Below, one piece after another: positions 1-11,879 of a stretch of 64,000 nucleotides of DNA. The DNA is taken from assembly GCA_951217055.1 (NCBI GenBank), contig OX578278.1, forward strand, positions 19,659,605 through 19,723,604, given 5' to 3'. The DNA is from Gerris lacustris. Taxonomy: Eukaryota > Arthropoda > Insecta > Hemiptera > Gerridae. Below the pieces are notes generated by a model. That model saw nothing but the letters and a program-made list of their open reading frames with translations, did no database searches and was not told the origin of the DNA. Position 1 is the stretch's first letter. Every line of letters starts with the position of its first letter. The translations under genes and the position numbers were made by a program.

Positions 1-766
1 AGTGAAAACTAATATATATTTGAAAGAGTCAGTGTAGGAATTCATATGATGGTTTAAATCTTACTCATTTGTTTATGTAGATAAGGATGTCAAATTGAAT
101 TATCTATCTTAACTACTGACCTCCTCTCTTTCGCATTTCCACGAGTCGTCTGCGGATCTAAAAATTATTATCACTAGTGCAAGTAGTTGTGTAATAAAGT
201 TATTTTTAGCGAAAATACGTCTTTCTTTATTCCTAATCAAGTAACTCCACTGCTCTTCTACACAAAAATAGTTCAATAGCAGTAAATTATTATACAATAT
301 TTTTTTCTGCAATTGGAAAATTAACTTTTACAATTAACAATTATCCGAAGTTGAATTTGATTTATTAAATAAAGTTCCATTTTTCTGACATTTATAAGAA
401 TGTTTGTTTGTTAATTTAACGTATTTAGTTTAAAAATCTAATTCCCAATACAAAACAAGATCGATTGTGAAAAGGTATCAACGACAGGTTTGTTTCTGAT
501 ACCGATTTACGCAGTCTGATTCAGTTAGCACGCAACCTTTCCGGCACTGAATTTAACGATACATAGATATCTAAAATATTTAAACAATATTATTATAAAA
601 CTGTATAATATCTATATTTTAAATAACATTTTTAATAACATTTCTTTTTCATTAATTTATTTTTGAACTATTTTATCATAAAAATTGGAAACTGTCAACC
701 TCTACCTCTTTGTAAAAATGTTAAATTATTAATAACCTTTTTAATCAAACACTAAAATATTTTGTT
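1..766. other. AT-rich intergenic sequence
   Basis: No open frame with protein-like composition and no recognisable repeat structure is seen here. The sequence is AT-rich with short homopolymers. A 67-codon open frame on the minus strand (109-312) has low-complexity composition and is not supported as a gene. Confidence 0.5.
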
Positions 767-1897
767 AAATAATTATGTGTCCCAAGCAGAAATCGGAATG
801 TTTGAAGTTTTTGACCAAACGATTTAGATATAAAAATATTATGTTGCAAATAGTGGCTTTAAAGTACAGTAGAACCTCGATAAGAAGTGTCTCAAGGGGA
901 TTAGGGAAACCGTCTTGTTATCGAGGTGCTCTTTTTGTTGAGGGTCGTGTTATCGAGGTTAATGGGCGGGGATTTCAAGTCTAGACTTGTTCAAGGTCGA
1001 CCCATTCCTGTATAAAATCTCGTTATACGCCGGGGAAGTGTGACGTCACTTACGTAAAAAAGTGTGTGTTGTTAGATTAGCTGGCTCATAACATTGGATA
1101 TAGGTGGGGTTTATCAGTGCTATTCTATTTTTTTTTTTTTTTTTAATCAATTATTTGTTTTATCATCTATAATGTATACATTTATTGGCTTATTAATGAT
1201 GTTACTGATACATGATAAGGTTAAAAACAGTTAAAAAATCTTTTAATAGAGTAAAAAGAGCACATCTGTAAGTAAGTTACTTTACATCTTATTTGAGTTA
1301 TTTGTGAGAATTATTTGTTTTATCATCTATAATGTATACATTTGTTGGCTTATTGATGATGTTACTAATATATGATAAGGTTAAAAACGGTTAAAAAAGC
1401 TTTTAATAGAATAAAAAGAGGATAAAACTATAAAATGCTTACAGAACTCTAGTAAACAATGGTTTGTTATGAGCCAGAAAAGATAACCTGACGAAAAATC
1501 GTGGAGGGTGCATGACGTCACAGCAACCTTTGTCACTTTTACGTAACCTCTCTGACGCGACTTATAGAGGTTGAATTCTCAAAACGATTTGTTATAGAGG
1601 TTCTGAGTTGCGTTGTGAATTGGAAAAAAATCCGTATTATTGAGGTTGTTTGGATAATAATATATAGTCGCATTATAGAGGTTTAATTTAACATTATGTG
1701 TAATGGCAATCTCAAGGGGATTTGAAAATTACACTTGTAATTGGTGTCGTGTTATTGAGGGTCGTGTAAGCGAGGTTCTACTGTACTAACATATGTTACT
1801 AAACAATTAAGTGTCCATAGCTTAGATCGGAATGTAGAATTTTTTGATCAAACTATTCAAATATAAAAATATAATGTTTCAAAAACTGCGGCTCTAA
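767..1897 (+). repeat. Diverged direct repeat flanking a MITE
   Basis: About 95 bp at 771-864 recurs in the same orientation at about 1,803-1,898. The two copies share blocks such as ATCGGAATGT and ATATAAAAATAT but differ at roughly a quarter of positions. The MITE at 867-1783 lies between them. The segment was therefore probably duplicated before or around the insertion, or the MITE landed in an existing tandem repeat. Confidence 0.6.
867..1783. mobile_element. Non-autonomous pogo/Tigger-type DNA transposon
   Basis: The element begins CAGTAGAACCTCGATAA and ends with the inverted CGAGGTTCTACTG, flanked on both sides by the dinucleotide TA. TA duplications and CAGTA-type ends are usual for the Tc1/mariner superfamily, pogo/Tigger branch. 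Further inward, blocks such as GTCGTGTTATCGAGG recur near both ends. No transposase frame is present in its 917 bp. Inside, a roughly 115-bp segment starting TATTTGTTTTATCATC is tandemly duplicated (about 1,148-1,260 and 1,310-1,420). The short open frame at 775-984 lies across the left terminus and is not a gene. Confidence 0.75.
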
Positions 1898-2017
1898 ACT
1901 ATTAAAATATTTAAAGAGACTTATTGATATTTAAGGCAACTCACTTTGACTAGACAATTTCAATGAGGGCCTCATACCTGAATATTAACTGCGCAGTTTT
2001 ACAGATTGCAACGCAGG

Positions 2018-2724
2018 TCAAACTTTTTCTGAGTATGAAGAGGAGGCTGATGAGTCGAAACGTTGAGGTGCTTGAATATCATCGATAAGTTGGAAAACCC
2101 CGCGCCTGAATTGTTTCAGTTGGTCTTCAGTCAGGGGTTCCAGTTCCGGGATCAAACTGTCAAGGAAGGATCTGATACCTGCAAATTTCTTGTCTTTCTC
2201 TTTTGGTGCGACAAATTTGATTTTTTTTGTTTGAAAAAATTCAATGAAAGACTCATCCACATCATTAACAAAGGTCCCACGTTTAGAATCGGGTCTCTTT
2301 AAACTTGGCTCATATGGCTGAGACTGTCCATGTCCACTTCGGTCTTGAGAAAGTAAAGATGGCTGAATATGGATTGCCGATGATTTTTGTAAAGGTGGAT
2401 CTATCATAACAGGTTGTTGTGGTGATTGAGGAGAGTGGATTGGTTCCTCATAAAGAAACTGCTCACATTTTATAGGGATTTCCTCAGGCTCGTCACCCTC
2501 ATCCTCGAGTTGGGACTGCGAAAGTTCCGATGTCGGCGGTGCATACCCAGGGGGGGTATGCGTCCCCCCAGGGGTACCTGGTATGTTTATCCTAACAAAT
2601 GGTAAGGTAAATCGCATGGCATCCGTGAGGTAGTATGGCTTTTTCTTCTTCGAGCCTGGTGTAGGTTTCAAGTTCCTGACGAAAACGGATCTTAAGTTCT
2701 TCCACCGTTCTTTACACTCTGCAG
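2018..2724 (-). CDS. MADF-BESS gene, exon 2
   Basis: Encodes the second half of MADF (from AECKERW), the Pro/Ser-rich linker and the BESS motif, and ends in TGA at 2020-2018. The open frame upstream of residue 69 lacks an ATG, so the acceptor at 2726-2725 (TTATTTTAG) is required. Confidence 0.9.
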
Positions 2725-5700
2725 CTAAAATAAAAATGAAATTAAGAAGCGATTGTGTAGAAATAAAACAAATTTAAGAAATAAAAAATGTACCTACTAC
2801 TAAACTTATAAACTAAAGTTGATAAAAATAATATTTAAAAATATGTATACTGTCTGTTTTCAGATATTTGGCCTATAGGTATTTGTCTCTCTGTCATATA
2901 CTTTGCCAGAGGAGAGAGTACTATTGAATGCGTCATGTATATGAGATAACTAAAATAATTTGGGAAGTGCATAAAGACAGTTACATACCGCTTATAATAA
3001 AAAAATCGGTCAGAGACAACTCAGACAAACTTTCTCATATACGAGTTCATAATTACTTGGCCCAGTGTTTTCGATTTATTTGCTTTCGTTGGTACATTTA
3101 ATTATTATTGAACATTTCATCAAAATATATCATAAAAAATTTTCTCCTCGGCGGGGAATCGAACCCGGCCTCTCTCTCTCCGCGTTTAAAGCTATTTTCT
3201 CAGGAACAAGATTTTTCCCGGGAAAACAGCTCATATCGTTAGATTAGTAATCAAATGGACTACAGTTTAGATTTATTTAATCAAAATCGTCGGAACCGTT
3301 TTCAAGAAATAATTTGTTTCACGTTTTTTCAAGGTTTTTGGGGGGTAGCGTTCCAAAATTTGGAGCTAATTCATTTCTCGATTTCGCCTCGGGTTATGAT
3401 TTTTCTGAACATGTATGCCAAATTTCGTCAAAATCGGCCCTGTAGTTTAAGCTCCAGGCGTCTGCACAGACAGACATTTTTTAAAAACCACTTTTTTGGA
3501 CTCGGGGACCTTAAAACGTGTAAATCCATCAAAATCTCAAAATCGAATTTTCGCGCCATCACAATACTTTCTCTTTATATGAGATAGTAAAAAACTCGGA
3601 AAAAAGACTGTATATTATATTATTAATGATTTGATTGTCAATTGTAACTTTTGACGAATCTCACTCTGTGCAAAATAAATATATTGAGTTGGTATAATTA
3701 GTAGAAAAAGTTATCTTTTTTAGTGGATTAATGTTTCATTGAAATAATTATTAATAAACAAACATAGCTCACGCTGTCCCCTGTTAATATTTTTATTCAT
3801 GTGTAAAAAACCAAAAACAATTTTACAGATATAAAAGATAAATTAAATGATCCAATAATGGATCGTAAAAGAAAAACATTATTTGAGTACGATATAGGAC
3901 ACGAGGAAGCCATATGTGCCACACTAATTGGCAGACTATTATTTAAAAAAAACACGCTACGGAAATTTTCAAAACAATTTTTATTATAATTTTTTTACAT
4001 TAAATAGTTTGCTTTGAGGCGTAGGCAAAACCATAGATCCATATAATTCCCTTTTTTAACCAATCAACGAAACAATCAAGTATTCTTTGTCAAAAATAAA
4101 AAATTTAAATACCTTTTATAACAATATTATGTTCTCTCCCTAAAAATCTTAGAAATTTATATCTTTATAAAATAATTTCATAAGAGCCTTTGAACAATAT
4201 AGACTTCAGAATAATTTAATTATTTTTTGAACGATAAAATTTAATTTTGAGGCGTATTTTCATTGTCATTATAATAAACTGTTTAAAAGTTACAGCTGAA
4301 ACAAACTTTTAAATTACAGCCATCTTGAAAGGGCTGGACCAATTATACTGGTTAACGAACTCGTTCGATTTGTAAAAAATTGCCTACTATGTACTAAATG
4401 TACATAGTAGGCAATTAAAATAATTAAAATACGTAATTTAAATTATTTTTGAATAGGTTTTGCATGCGTTTTTCAGTAACTTGTGTTGCCATCGGAAATA
4501 CATAGCCACGAGAAGTTTCAGCTTTGGAGGGGTGCGTACGGAAACACTAACCAGGTCGACCCAGCAGTAACCAGTATGTTCGGAAAAACTAACCTAAACC
4601 ACCAACCACGTTCGTAAACCTTCGGTTATTTTAGTGGTCGACCGAAGCGGTTCCGACAGCTTCGATAGAGTTGAAACCATGGTTAAGCCCCGTTTACTCG
4701 GTGATAGTTCTCCCACGGTAGAACTATTATGTCAGTCCACGTCATAGAACGATCGCGGAAATGTGCAGTCTACACGGTGAGAGTTAACATACAGGGGCGG
4801 ATCCAGGGGGGGGGCGACCGCCCAGGGCCCCGCGCCTTGGAGGGCCCCGCGCCATAGACAATTAAAATGAAATACTTATACTTTACAGGCAAATTTATAG
4901 CTCATAGTGAAAATTGTCCGCGGGGCCCCGTGCCATGTACAAAACATGAAATATTAGAATTATAAATTTCAGTCGAATTTAATTTACATGGTAGAGCCTA
5001 ATACCTAACTACCTTTTCGCGGGCCCCTCGCTATAAAAAAGTCAAATAAATAAGTTATAAAATGTATACGAAATAATTGGGTCAATTAGTGCAGTTTTAC
5101 CAATTGATGTCAAAGTGAAACTTTACCTCAGAGGTGCATAAAAACGCTGTTTTGAGAGGTCATATTTACAAAATTTTCCGGGGGAGGACCCCCGAACCCC
5201 CTTAGAAAGTGTCTTTGAAATTAAACTCAAAACTCAGCACTAAAATGGGAAGTTGTAAGCTGAGAATATTAATTCTGGGAGTAAATTTAAAGTGCTCGAG
5301 TGTAGATTTCAAATTATAGGACTGATCACAAATAACACAGCTTAACTTTTTATTTACAATGATAATTTAACCATAAAACCCAAAATATTATAAAGAAAAA
5401 TAAATAGTTAAGTATAACAGAGCTTAATTATTACAATAAAAATGTTTCTTTTCGATTACGTTTGCAAAGAAAATGATAATTAGTTGAAAACTATATAATT
5501 TGAGGGGTTTATGTTCAAATAATATGTTAGATTAAAATCATGAGCAGAATTGTAATTACATATTTTGAGAGCAAAAACCTTTCTATGATCGAGAAAATAG
5601 TTTGACTAGCCCCAAGTGAAGGGAATTACCCGTAAAGAGGATCAAGTTATAAGTGGTTTATTATTAAGTTACTTTATTGTTTTTTATCAGCAATCCTCGC

Positions 5701-6754
5701 TCTATCCTAGGGGGCCCCGCCATTTTGTCTCGCCCAGGGCCCCTCAAGATCTAGATCCGCCACTGTCAACATTCGTCCAAACTTGTTGTCTTGAATCAAA
5801 GTTAAAGTTATATCCGTATCCGTATCTTACATTTTTTTACTTGGATACAGAAATAGAGCATTATATTATATTATAATACCTATACAGCAAAAGAAATATT
5901 CATATAGTCGAAAACAACAAAAGCTGATATCAAATGTGAAGCATGCTATCATCGTATTTTCTGCCTTTTAGATCTATTATCAGGTGATATAGAAGTATAA
6001 ACAAACAATAATAAGCCAATCAGCGTCTAGCATCTAGCTCAGTAGTTCTTAATTCTGCCGCTTGAGTACTCTGACTGCTGTGATAGAACCCTCAACTATC
6101 TCGTTAGATGAGATAGTGTGATGGCTGATAATTCTATCGCGACAAAATATATCACCGTGTAAACGGGGCTTTAGTTCGGTTAGATAACCACAACGTTACC
6201 TTCTGGCGCTTAATTTAAAAATTTGAGCATATAACTGTCCTTCTATACCCAACATTTTGTGAATTTTTATTTGCTACAAGTCAGAAACTTAAAATAATAA
6301 AGTTTGTAAATGTGAGCACTTGCACTAGCGTCACACTTAAACCAAACAAGTTTATATCCAAAACCTGGTTGACCGCTACCTTCCGTCGGACCCCTACGCA
6401 ACTAGAATTTTTTTGCCGCGTTGACACTAACCACAACAAACCGCTGGTCGACCAAGTCAGTGATTCCGAACGCACCCTATTATAGACAGTCGGAAATTGG
6501 GTCATCATTTTACCTTGTAAACAAGTGTTGTAAAATAAAGCGTATAATAATGCAGAAAATAGATCAATATAAGAAGAAGTAATTAAATATAGGATTTACA
6601 TACCTGACATGTTACCCATCTCTTTTGCAACTTCGTTCCATCCTCTTTCCACGATATCCTTCCTTGTATACTGTGGTAGATTGAAGTTGTACAGTTCGGG
6701 GCGTTTCTCAACTGCACCAACAAACTTGAGGTTGAAGATTTGCTCCCCTGCCAT
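2018..6754 (-). CDS. MADF-BESS domain protein, two exons
   Basis: The gene joins exon 1 (6754-6604) to exon 2 (2724-2018) across a 3.9-kb intron with GT-AG borders (CAG|GTATGT and TTTTAG|CT). The joined frame gives 285 residues. Residues about 8-95 form a MADF domain (Myb/SANT-like, sequence-specific DNA binding): FVGAVEKRPELYN, then ERGWNEVAKEM, then ECKERWKNLRSVFVRNLK, then KKKKPYYLTDAMRF. Residues about 232-268 form a BESS motif (FLDSLIPELEPLTEDQ, then FRRGVFQLIDDI), which mediates protein-protein contacts. The middle is rich in Pro, Ser, Gln and acidic residues. Such proteins act in the nucleus as transcriptional regulators; the specific target is not known. The start ATG follows a TCAGTT initiator by 13 bases. 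The family is much expanded in insects, so no symbol is assigned. Confidence 0.9.
3140..3600. repeat. Interspersed repeat, tRNA-like block plus retroelement-like tail
   Basis: Two parts are recognisable within the MADF-gene intron. At about 3,150-3,175 the minus strand reads CCGGGTTCGATTCCCC, a tRNA B-box. From about 3,315 a segment with TTGGGGGGTAGCG, TGCCAAATTTCGTCAAAATC, then CAGACAGACATTTTTT and CTCGGGGACC follows, typical of insect SINE or LINE 3' tails. The part at 3,316-3,440 has a diverged relative at 53,075-53,190 in this window. It is a repeat, not a gene, despite the short open frames across it. Confidence 0.55.
4686..6170. mobile_element. Middle element of the nest, PIF/Harbinger-like MITE
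   Basis: The termini AGCCCCGTTTACTCGGTGAT and ATCACCGTGTAAACGGGGCT are inverted copies with one mismatch, flanked by TTA on both sides. A 3-bp TTA duplication is usual for PIF/Harbinger elements. It has no transposase. It is interrupted by the hAT-like element at 4,792-5,765. Confidence 0.7.
4792..5765. mobile_element. Innermost hAT-like non-autonomous element
   Basis: It starts CAGGGGCGGATCCAGG and ends CTAGATCCGCCACTG, the inverted ends usual for a common hAT group. Subterminal GC-rich blocks containing GGGCCCCGC recur on both sides. The flanking 8-mers are TTAACATA and TCAACATT (6 of 8 identical), consistent with an aged 8-bp duplication. The 974 bp contain no transposase. Confidence 0.75.
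6604..6754 (-). CDS. MADF-BESS gene, exon 1
   Basis: Fifty codons plus one base, from the start ATG at 6754 to the donor at 6603-6602. It encodes the first half of the MADF domain. The split codon GCT (Ala51) is completed by exon 2, which confirms the junction: the joined sequence reads MSAAECKERWKN without a break. Confidence 0.88.
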
Positions 6755-6760
6755 GTTAGT

Positions 6761-6772
6761 AGCAACTGAGAA
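6761..6772 (-). promoter_or_regulatory. Initiator-like element of the MADF-BESS gene
   Basis: The minus strand reads TCTCAGTTGC just upstream of the start codon. TCAGTT matches the arthropod initiator TCAKTY and would place +1 at 6767, giving a 13-base leader. No TATA box is obvious. This is an inference from sequence only. Confidence 0.35.
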
Positions 6773-6796
6773 TTTACCAGACAGACCCGCGACCTT

Positions 6797-6956
6797 CGTG
6801 ACGGGTTGCCCGAGACTGGTAGGAAACCGATAGCGGCAGAAATCAGCGTCTCCTGGGCGTCCTGGGTGGGGGTTCGTGCCTCCCCATTGGGCGCGACTCG
6901 GAAGTGACGCGTCGCGTATGCCTATACCCCCCTACCAGTCTCAGGCAACTCGGCAT
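6797..6956. repeat. GC-rich fold-back upstream of the MADF-BESS start
   Basis: A block of about 160 bp with many CpGs stands out from its AT-rich surroundings. Its ends are inverted: TTGCCCGAGACTGGTAGG on the left and CCTACCAGTCTCAGGCAA on the right, with one mismatch. It could be a small fold-back element inserted at the promoter or part of the promoter itself. No target duplication is evident. Confidence 0.5.
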
Positions 6957-6989
6957 GCTGGTTCACGCGGAACGTAAGTCTCCTCATTT

Positions 6990-8286
6990 GCATCTTATTT
7001 CCATATTCGGTAAGGGGCACGTCTTCAGCCTTCTACTTCTATTGATTTATTTATATATATAATCATACCTATGTATATATACATTATAATATATATTGCT
7101 TACGAACTTTTGTTTGTAAATACAAATCTTTTTATTAATTTTTAGCCCATTTAACTACCTAGAAAGCTGAAACTTTTACCGATGACACTGCAAGTTTTCA
7201 AAAATCTACATGAAAATTGTTTTAATAAAAATGTTTTATGTACAAAATCAATAAGTATTAATGACGGGTCACTGTTTTATTGATAAGTGCGTTGTAACAT
7301 TCAACAGATAGAGAGCTCTAATATAGAAGACAGCAAGACTAGACTGTGTTTTTTAGTCTGTTTAGAATAGGGATACCCACAATTTCGGCCCGGTATCTTA
7401 CGTCGGCGTTGCGAAAAATTAAGGGTCCACGAAATGAAAATCGTAAGACAGGTGGCCTGCAAAATTCGATCGGTGACTTCATTACTTATACTTCTTTAGT
7501 TATCAAATGTATATTTTATATTTTTTTCATTTGGTTTAATAATAGTTACCTACTTAGTAAACTTATAATGTAATTGTACTTATACTACACTTTGCATTTT
7601 GTTGGACACATACTCCTCCTGAACGGCTGAACTGATCTGCACAAAATTCGGCAAGGTCATAGTGTTCACGCTATCACCTGGACTAAAATCCTATTTTTTT
7701 TTTTTTTTTAAATAAAAATTGGAATTAGCTTTCAACTGCAATCAGTATTTTATTGGAAAAAATACTAAATATTTTAGTTAATCCCCTAAATACTCTTAAT
7801 CCCTATCGGCTGCAAAGGATAGGCGTTGGAATCTCTTGTAGAAATAGAAGTCTATATTTTTCAAAAGTAAAGCTAATAGTAAGCTATATTTATACCATAC
7901 AATTTGAAAGTACGTTGTCTCTCTATTAAACGAGAATTTAGTTAATAACTCTCCTCTTTGGTGTTGTCTTATACATACTATGTATATATTCTTCATTGCT
8001 GATTCTTCATAAGCACATTTTCTATTAATTATAGGATTTCCTTACAACGCTCTACTTCGACTTACAGTTTATTCCTAAGCATTAACTCACACGTACATTC
8101 CCCATTCCCTTCTTAAAAGCTGATTTTGTAGCATACTCTTTAGGTCTCTTTTCAGTTTGTTCCTAGACTCACTCTCCTGCTTTCTTCGTAAACCCATTCT
8201 CTTCTTAATAGCTATTTCATTCCTACTCTATAAACACTATCTATTCTTAAAAACAGATTCTTCCTAAGAAGATTTTCAACTAAAAA
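6990..8286. other. Intergenic, no gene seen
   Basis: AT-rich sequence with poly-T at about 7,686-7,705. A short block at 7,600-7,680 (CTGAACGGCTGAACTGATCTG, then CAAAATTCGGC) resembles the degenerate 3' tails of insect repeats. Several CTTC/TTCTTA-rich stretches lie at 8,040-8,280. Nothing protein-like is seen. Confidence 0.45.
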
Positions 8287-8756
8287 GGCCGATTTACACG
8301 TGTTAAGTTGTTAAGTGGTTAACTAAATTTTAAGTGACTTAATTGTTAGTAAGCGTTTACACGTAGTTTCACTTAATATTTAGTTAACCTGTTTAGTTTA
8401 CTAATGATGGACGGTGAACAACGTGTTCAAATCATAAATACTGTCTTAAAAATTATTTTAAATGAGATTTTGGACGAAATAAAGTATCTATTTGTAAATA
8501 ATATATGTATCATTTTTGTCGAATAAATCTTTTTTAAATAATATATAAACAAAGATCTGCAAATCTATAAGCGAGGTTCCGCCAAACTTGTGCATTTAAC
8601 TAAATTGCGCATGTCCTACTTGTTTTATTTTATTCTACTTGTTTAGTTGCACGCTAAATTTTAACTTACAACTTATAACTAAATTCACTGTTTACATGCA
8701 TTAAGTCACTTAAAATTTAGTTAATCACTTAACAACTTAATACGTGTAAATCGGCC
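8287..8756. mobile_element. MITE with about 56-bp terminal inverted repeats
   Basis: The left end GGCCGATTTACACGTGTTAA and the right end, which reads GGCCGATTTACACGTATTAA on the opposite strand, continue as near-perfect inverted copies for about 56 bp (AAGTTGTTAAGTGRTTAACT, then AAATTTTAAGTGACTTAA). It has no coding capacity. The ends resemble PIF/Harbinger-type MITEs, but no clear TTA duplication is seen. Confidence 0.75.
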
Positions 8757-11700
8757 AACACAATTCATTAAAGCATCCTTACTTTTGTAAGAAGCGATAT
8801 TTTGATAAATCTTTATTTAGATTGTATTGTTGTGTAAGAAAGAGGAGGGGAGAAGGAGAAAAGTGAGTGAGTTGAAAGGAGTCTTGCTGTGTGCATATTG
8901 CCTTTTATGATTATTGATTTAGATTATAATTAAACATAGTAGAAAATTGTGTTTTTTTTTTTTTTTGAACATCCTGACAAAATATATCTATTGCACTTTT
9001 AAATTAAATTTAGTATTTTCGTAAGCAGTCTCTTATAATATAAACATGTTTCTCCTATGTACATAGGTTCTTATTAAAACCATTTTTTTTCCGTAGGCCT
9101 CACTCTTAAATATACATTCTCTTTTTTAAAAATGGTTTCTTCCTTAGCATACTTTCTTTGACCGTAGCTCGATCATTAGTCTTTTCAAGTCAGATCATGT
9201 CATTATTTCTTCCTGTGGGAACCTATAAAACGAAAGAACGTCGAAACAATCACAACTATACCCGTGGAAACCATTTCAACTCTCTGGACTAGATAAAAGT
9301 TTGAAAAAAGAGATAGTCAGCATTAGGAAATATTGTTAATTACTCCCTATATCAAATACAACTTATTTAAATCTATGATTTACAAATATGTTACAAATAT
9401 ACGTATATCTTGGTAAAAATACGTTAAGATTTCAGAGTTGAGATAACATGAAGTATGCGATTGTCAAGATAAATATCCATACGATTCCCTAATATAAATA
9501 AAATATTATTTTAAGTTTTTAGCAACAGAGATAGACAACCCACATTTAATTTTAATTATTGTAACTTGAGTCTTAATGTCTTAGAAAGCAATCAACTATT
9601 ATTTTTTGTATTTCAACCACTTCTGGTTACAAATGTTCATTTGTAACACTTTTTTGTTACTGTTTCCATACATATAAAAACGGTCGAACAATAAAAATGT
9701 AAGTACGTATTACAAGTATGAAACCTTATCACTCCCCCCCCCCCCAAAAAAAAATGAAAATTAACCGCATCAAATAAATCATAAAGTTTTATAAATATGA
9801 TGAATAAAGAGTTCAACTGGACGTTATGGGTTCTTACAAGCTTCAATTTTACTTGCAATGTGTGTATGATGTATGTTCGGGTCAAATCTTGCAACTGAAT
9901 TTCATTAGTTACAAAAACACTCGTCGCGTCACACGGGTCATGTCGCGCCACACGCGCTTTTTGCGCCAGGCCTTTCAACAGTTATCCTCAACCGATTGAA
10001 TTGATTTTTTCATACACGTTTAATTTGGATGGCGATGCATGGTTAGCTATGTGCCGTCATTCTAAATCCAATATGGCGGACAGCCCAAGATGGAGGACTA
10101 GTTATTTTTTTTAAGCACGCCCATGATATGGGTATCAAATGAAGGGGTTTGCTGATTAGAATACGAATGAAAGCTTGTATTTAAAAAAAGTTTTTACTAT
10201 TAATTTATTTAAACAGTTTTCTTGAATAAAAATAATAAATGAACTCGATATTGGTTGCACAAACACCAAAATTTAATCCTTAATTTTTTTTAATGTGTAA
10301 AAATAGTTTAATTAAGCATTAATTTTATGAGAATCACTACAAAATGACCTAAAAGATTATTAATTGGGTCGAATTGGGTTCAAAAGACCAAGGTTTCAAG
10401 GTATTGCACAAATATCAAAAATTACTAATGGCTTCCTTTTTTACTTCTTTAATTATAAAGTTTGACTACATTTTCTCCCTTGGCATGGATAACCATTAAT
10501 TAAAGAACATCTTAATATATATTAATCAAATAGTTATTTTTTCATTTGTTTTTGTTGGGTGGAGATAGTCCAAAGGAATGCGACCTGCGTTTTCAAGGGT
10601 ATTGCATGATTCAAGCGTCCCAGGTCATAATTTAATCATTTTAATATTTGATGTCTCTGTATATTATGCTCTTTGTTCTTTGTACGAACTAACTTCATGT
10701 TCAATTTTAATGCAAACGTTTTCATATTATGTTGATTGAATTATGTCAGATTATTATTAACATTAGTGTTTCCTTGAATTATTTAGTTGCAAAGAAAGCG
10801 TTGCGATGTTTTCTCATAAAAACCTAAATGCAAAACCTATTAAAATTTCACAAATGCTCCAATAGACGAAATACACTTTTTTAAAAATCCAAATGAAACA
10901 AATCTGAAAGAACAAATATATAAAAATAATGTTTTCTATGTTATAAATATAAAACAATATAGAAGTAACTAAGGTAGTAGATTTGGAAGGTAGGTATAAA
11001 AAGGTAATAATTCAAGATTATTCTGGTTCATGATTTAGTACATCTTTATCTTTGCATGCTTCATACAAATTTTAACCGCTTTTAAAAAATAGCTTTTGTA
11101 GAGCAGGCACTACTTTAAGTGGTAAGTGGATGATTAGCTATGTGTTTATACGAGTATTTACCTAGAAACACCGTTTCTCCACTAATAAATTAAAATGTTA
11201 ATTAAATGTTTATGTTAAATGTTATGTTATTATACTATGGAATCTCATCGTCAAACATTTCTGTGAAAGACAGAAGACAAAATCATGTTAGCTCTGATAA
11301 ATACACGTTTATTGGTAAAATGGCGGTGTTATTCTTATAATCCAAAATGTTTATCATGAGATCCTACGTTGGTCTGAGACTGTTAAAAAAATAACTTGAT
11401 AATGACTCAAAACACACACACAAAAAAACTCAGATCCTCTGATAAAATTGTCCAGTGTCAAAAGAAATAGTAGGTAAATGTTTAATACAGATTGTCTTTG
11501 ACCACGTGAAAGAACATCAAGTGAAAATTGTATAGTACATTATTACATGAACTTCAGGTAAAGGTTCCGGTAACGTTCTGCATTGAAAAATATTTATGTT
11601 TTTTAATGAAGTGGTGAATATCAGTATACATTTGTCTGATTGATAATGTAGATAAATCTTAAAGTCATTAATCATTTTGATTACCATTTGGTCCGCTAGA

Positions 11701-11878
11701 AGCTCTGATATCATTTTATATAAAATTTAGAATGTATATGCACTATCGGTGAAATATAGTACTACTATGAATACAAGTGGAAACCAATCTACCTCCTATT
11801 ATATTTTAACTTCCTGGCACAATATTTAAGAGCGTCGCATTTTGTCGTTTATTGAAACTTCAGCCCACCTATCGTCAG
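8757..11878. other. Intergenic with a degenerate repeat tail
   Basis: No gene is seen. A block at about 9,930-10,180 (CAACCGATTGAATTGAT, AATATGGCGGAC, ATGGGTATCAAATGAAGG) has the look of an insect retroelement 3' tail. A C12/A9 homopolymer run lies at 9,736-9,755. The rest is unique AT-rich sequence. Confidence 0.45.
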
Positions 11879-11879
11879 A

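Larger units (their letters stand above)
4529..6477. mobile_element. Outer DNA transposon of a three-level nest
   Basis: The left end GGGTGCGTACGGAAACACT and the inverted right end, which reads GGGTGCGTTCGGAATCACT on the other strand, share a terminal inverted repeat of about 32 bp ending GGTCGACC. It has no coding frame, and no clear target-site duplication is seen. A second element is inserted inside it at 4,686-6,170. It lies in the intron of the MADF-BESS gene. Confidence 0.65.
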
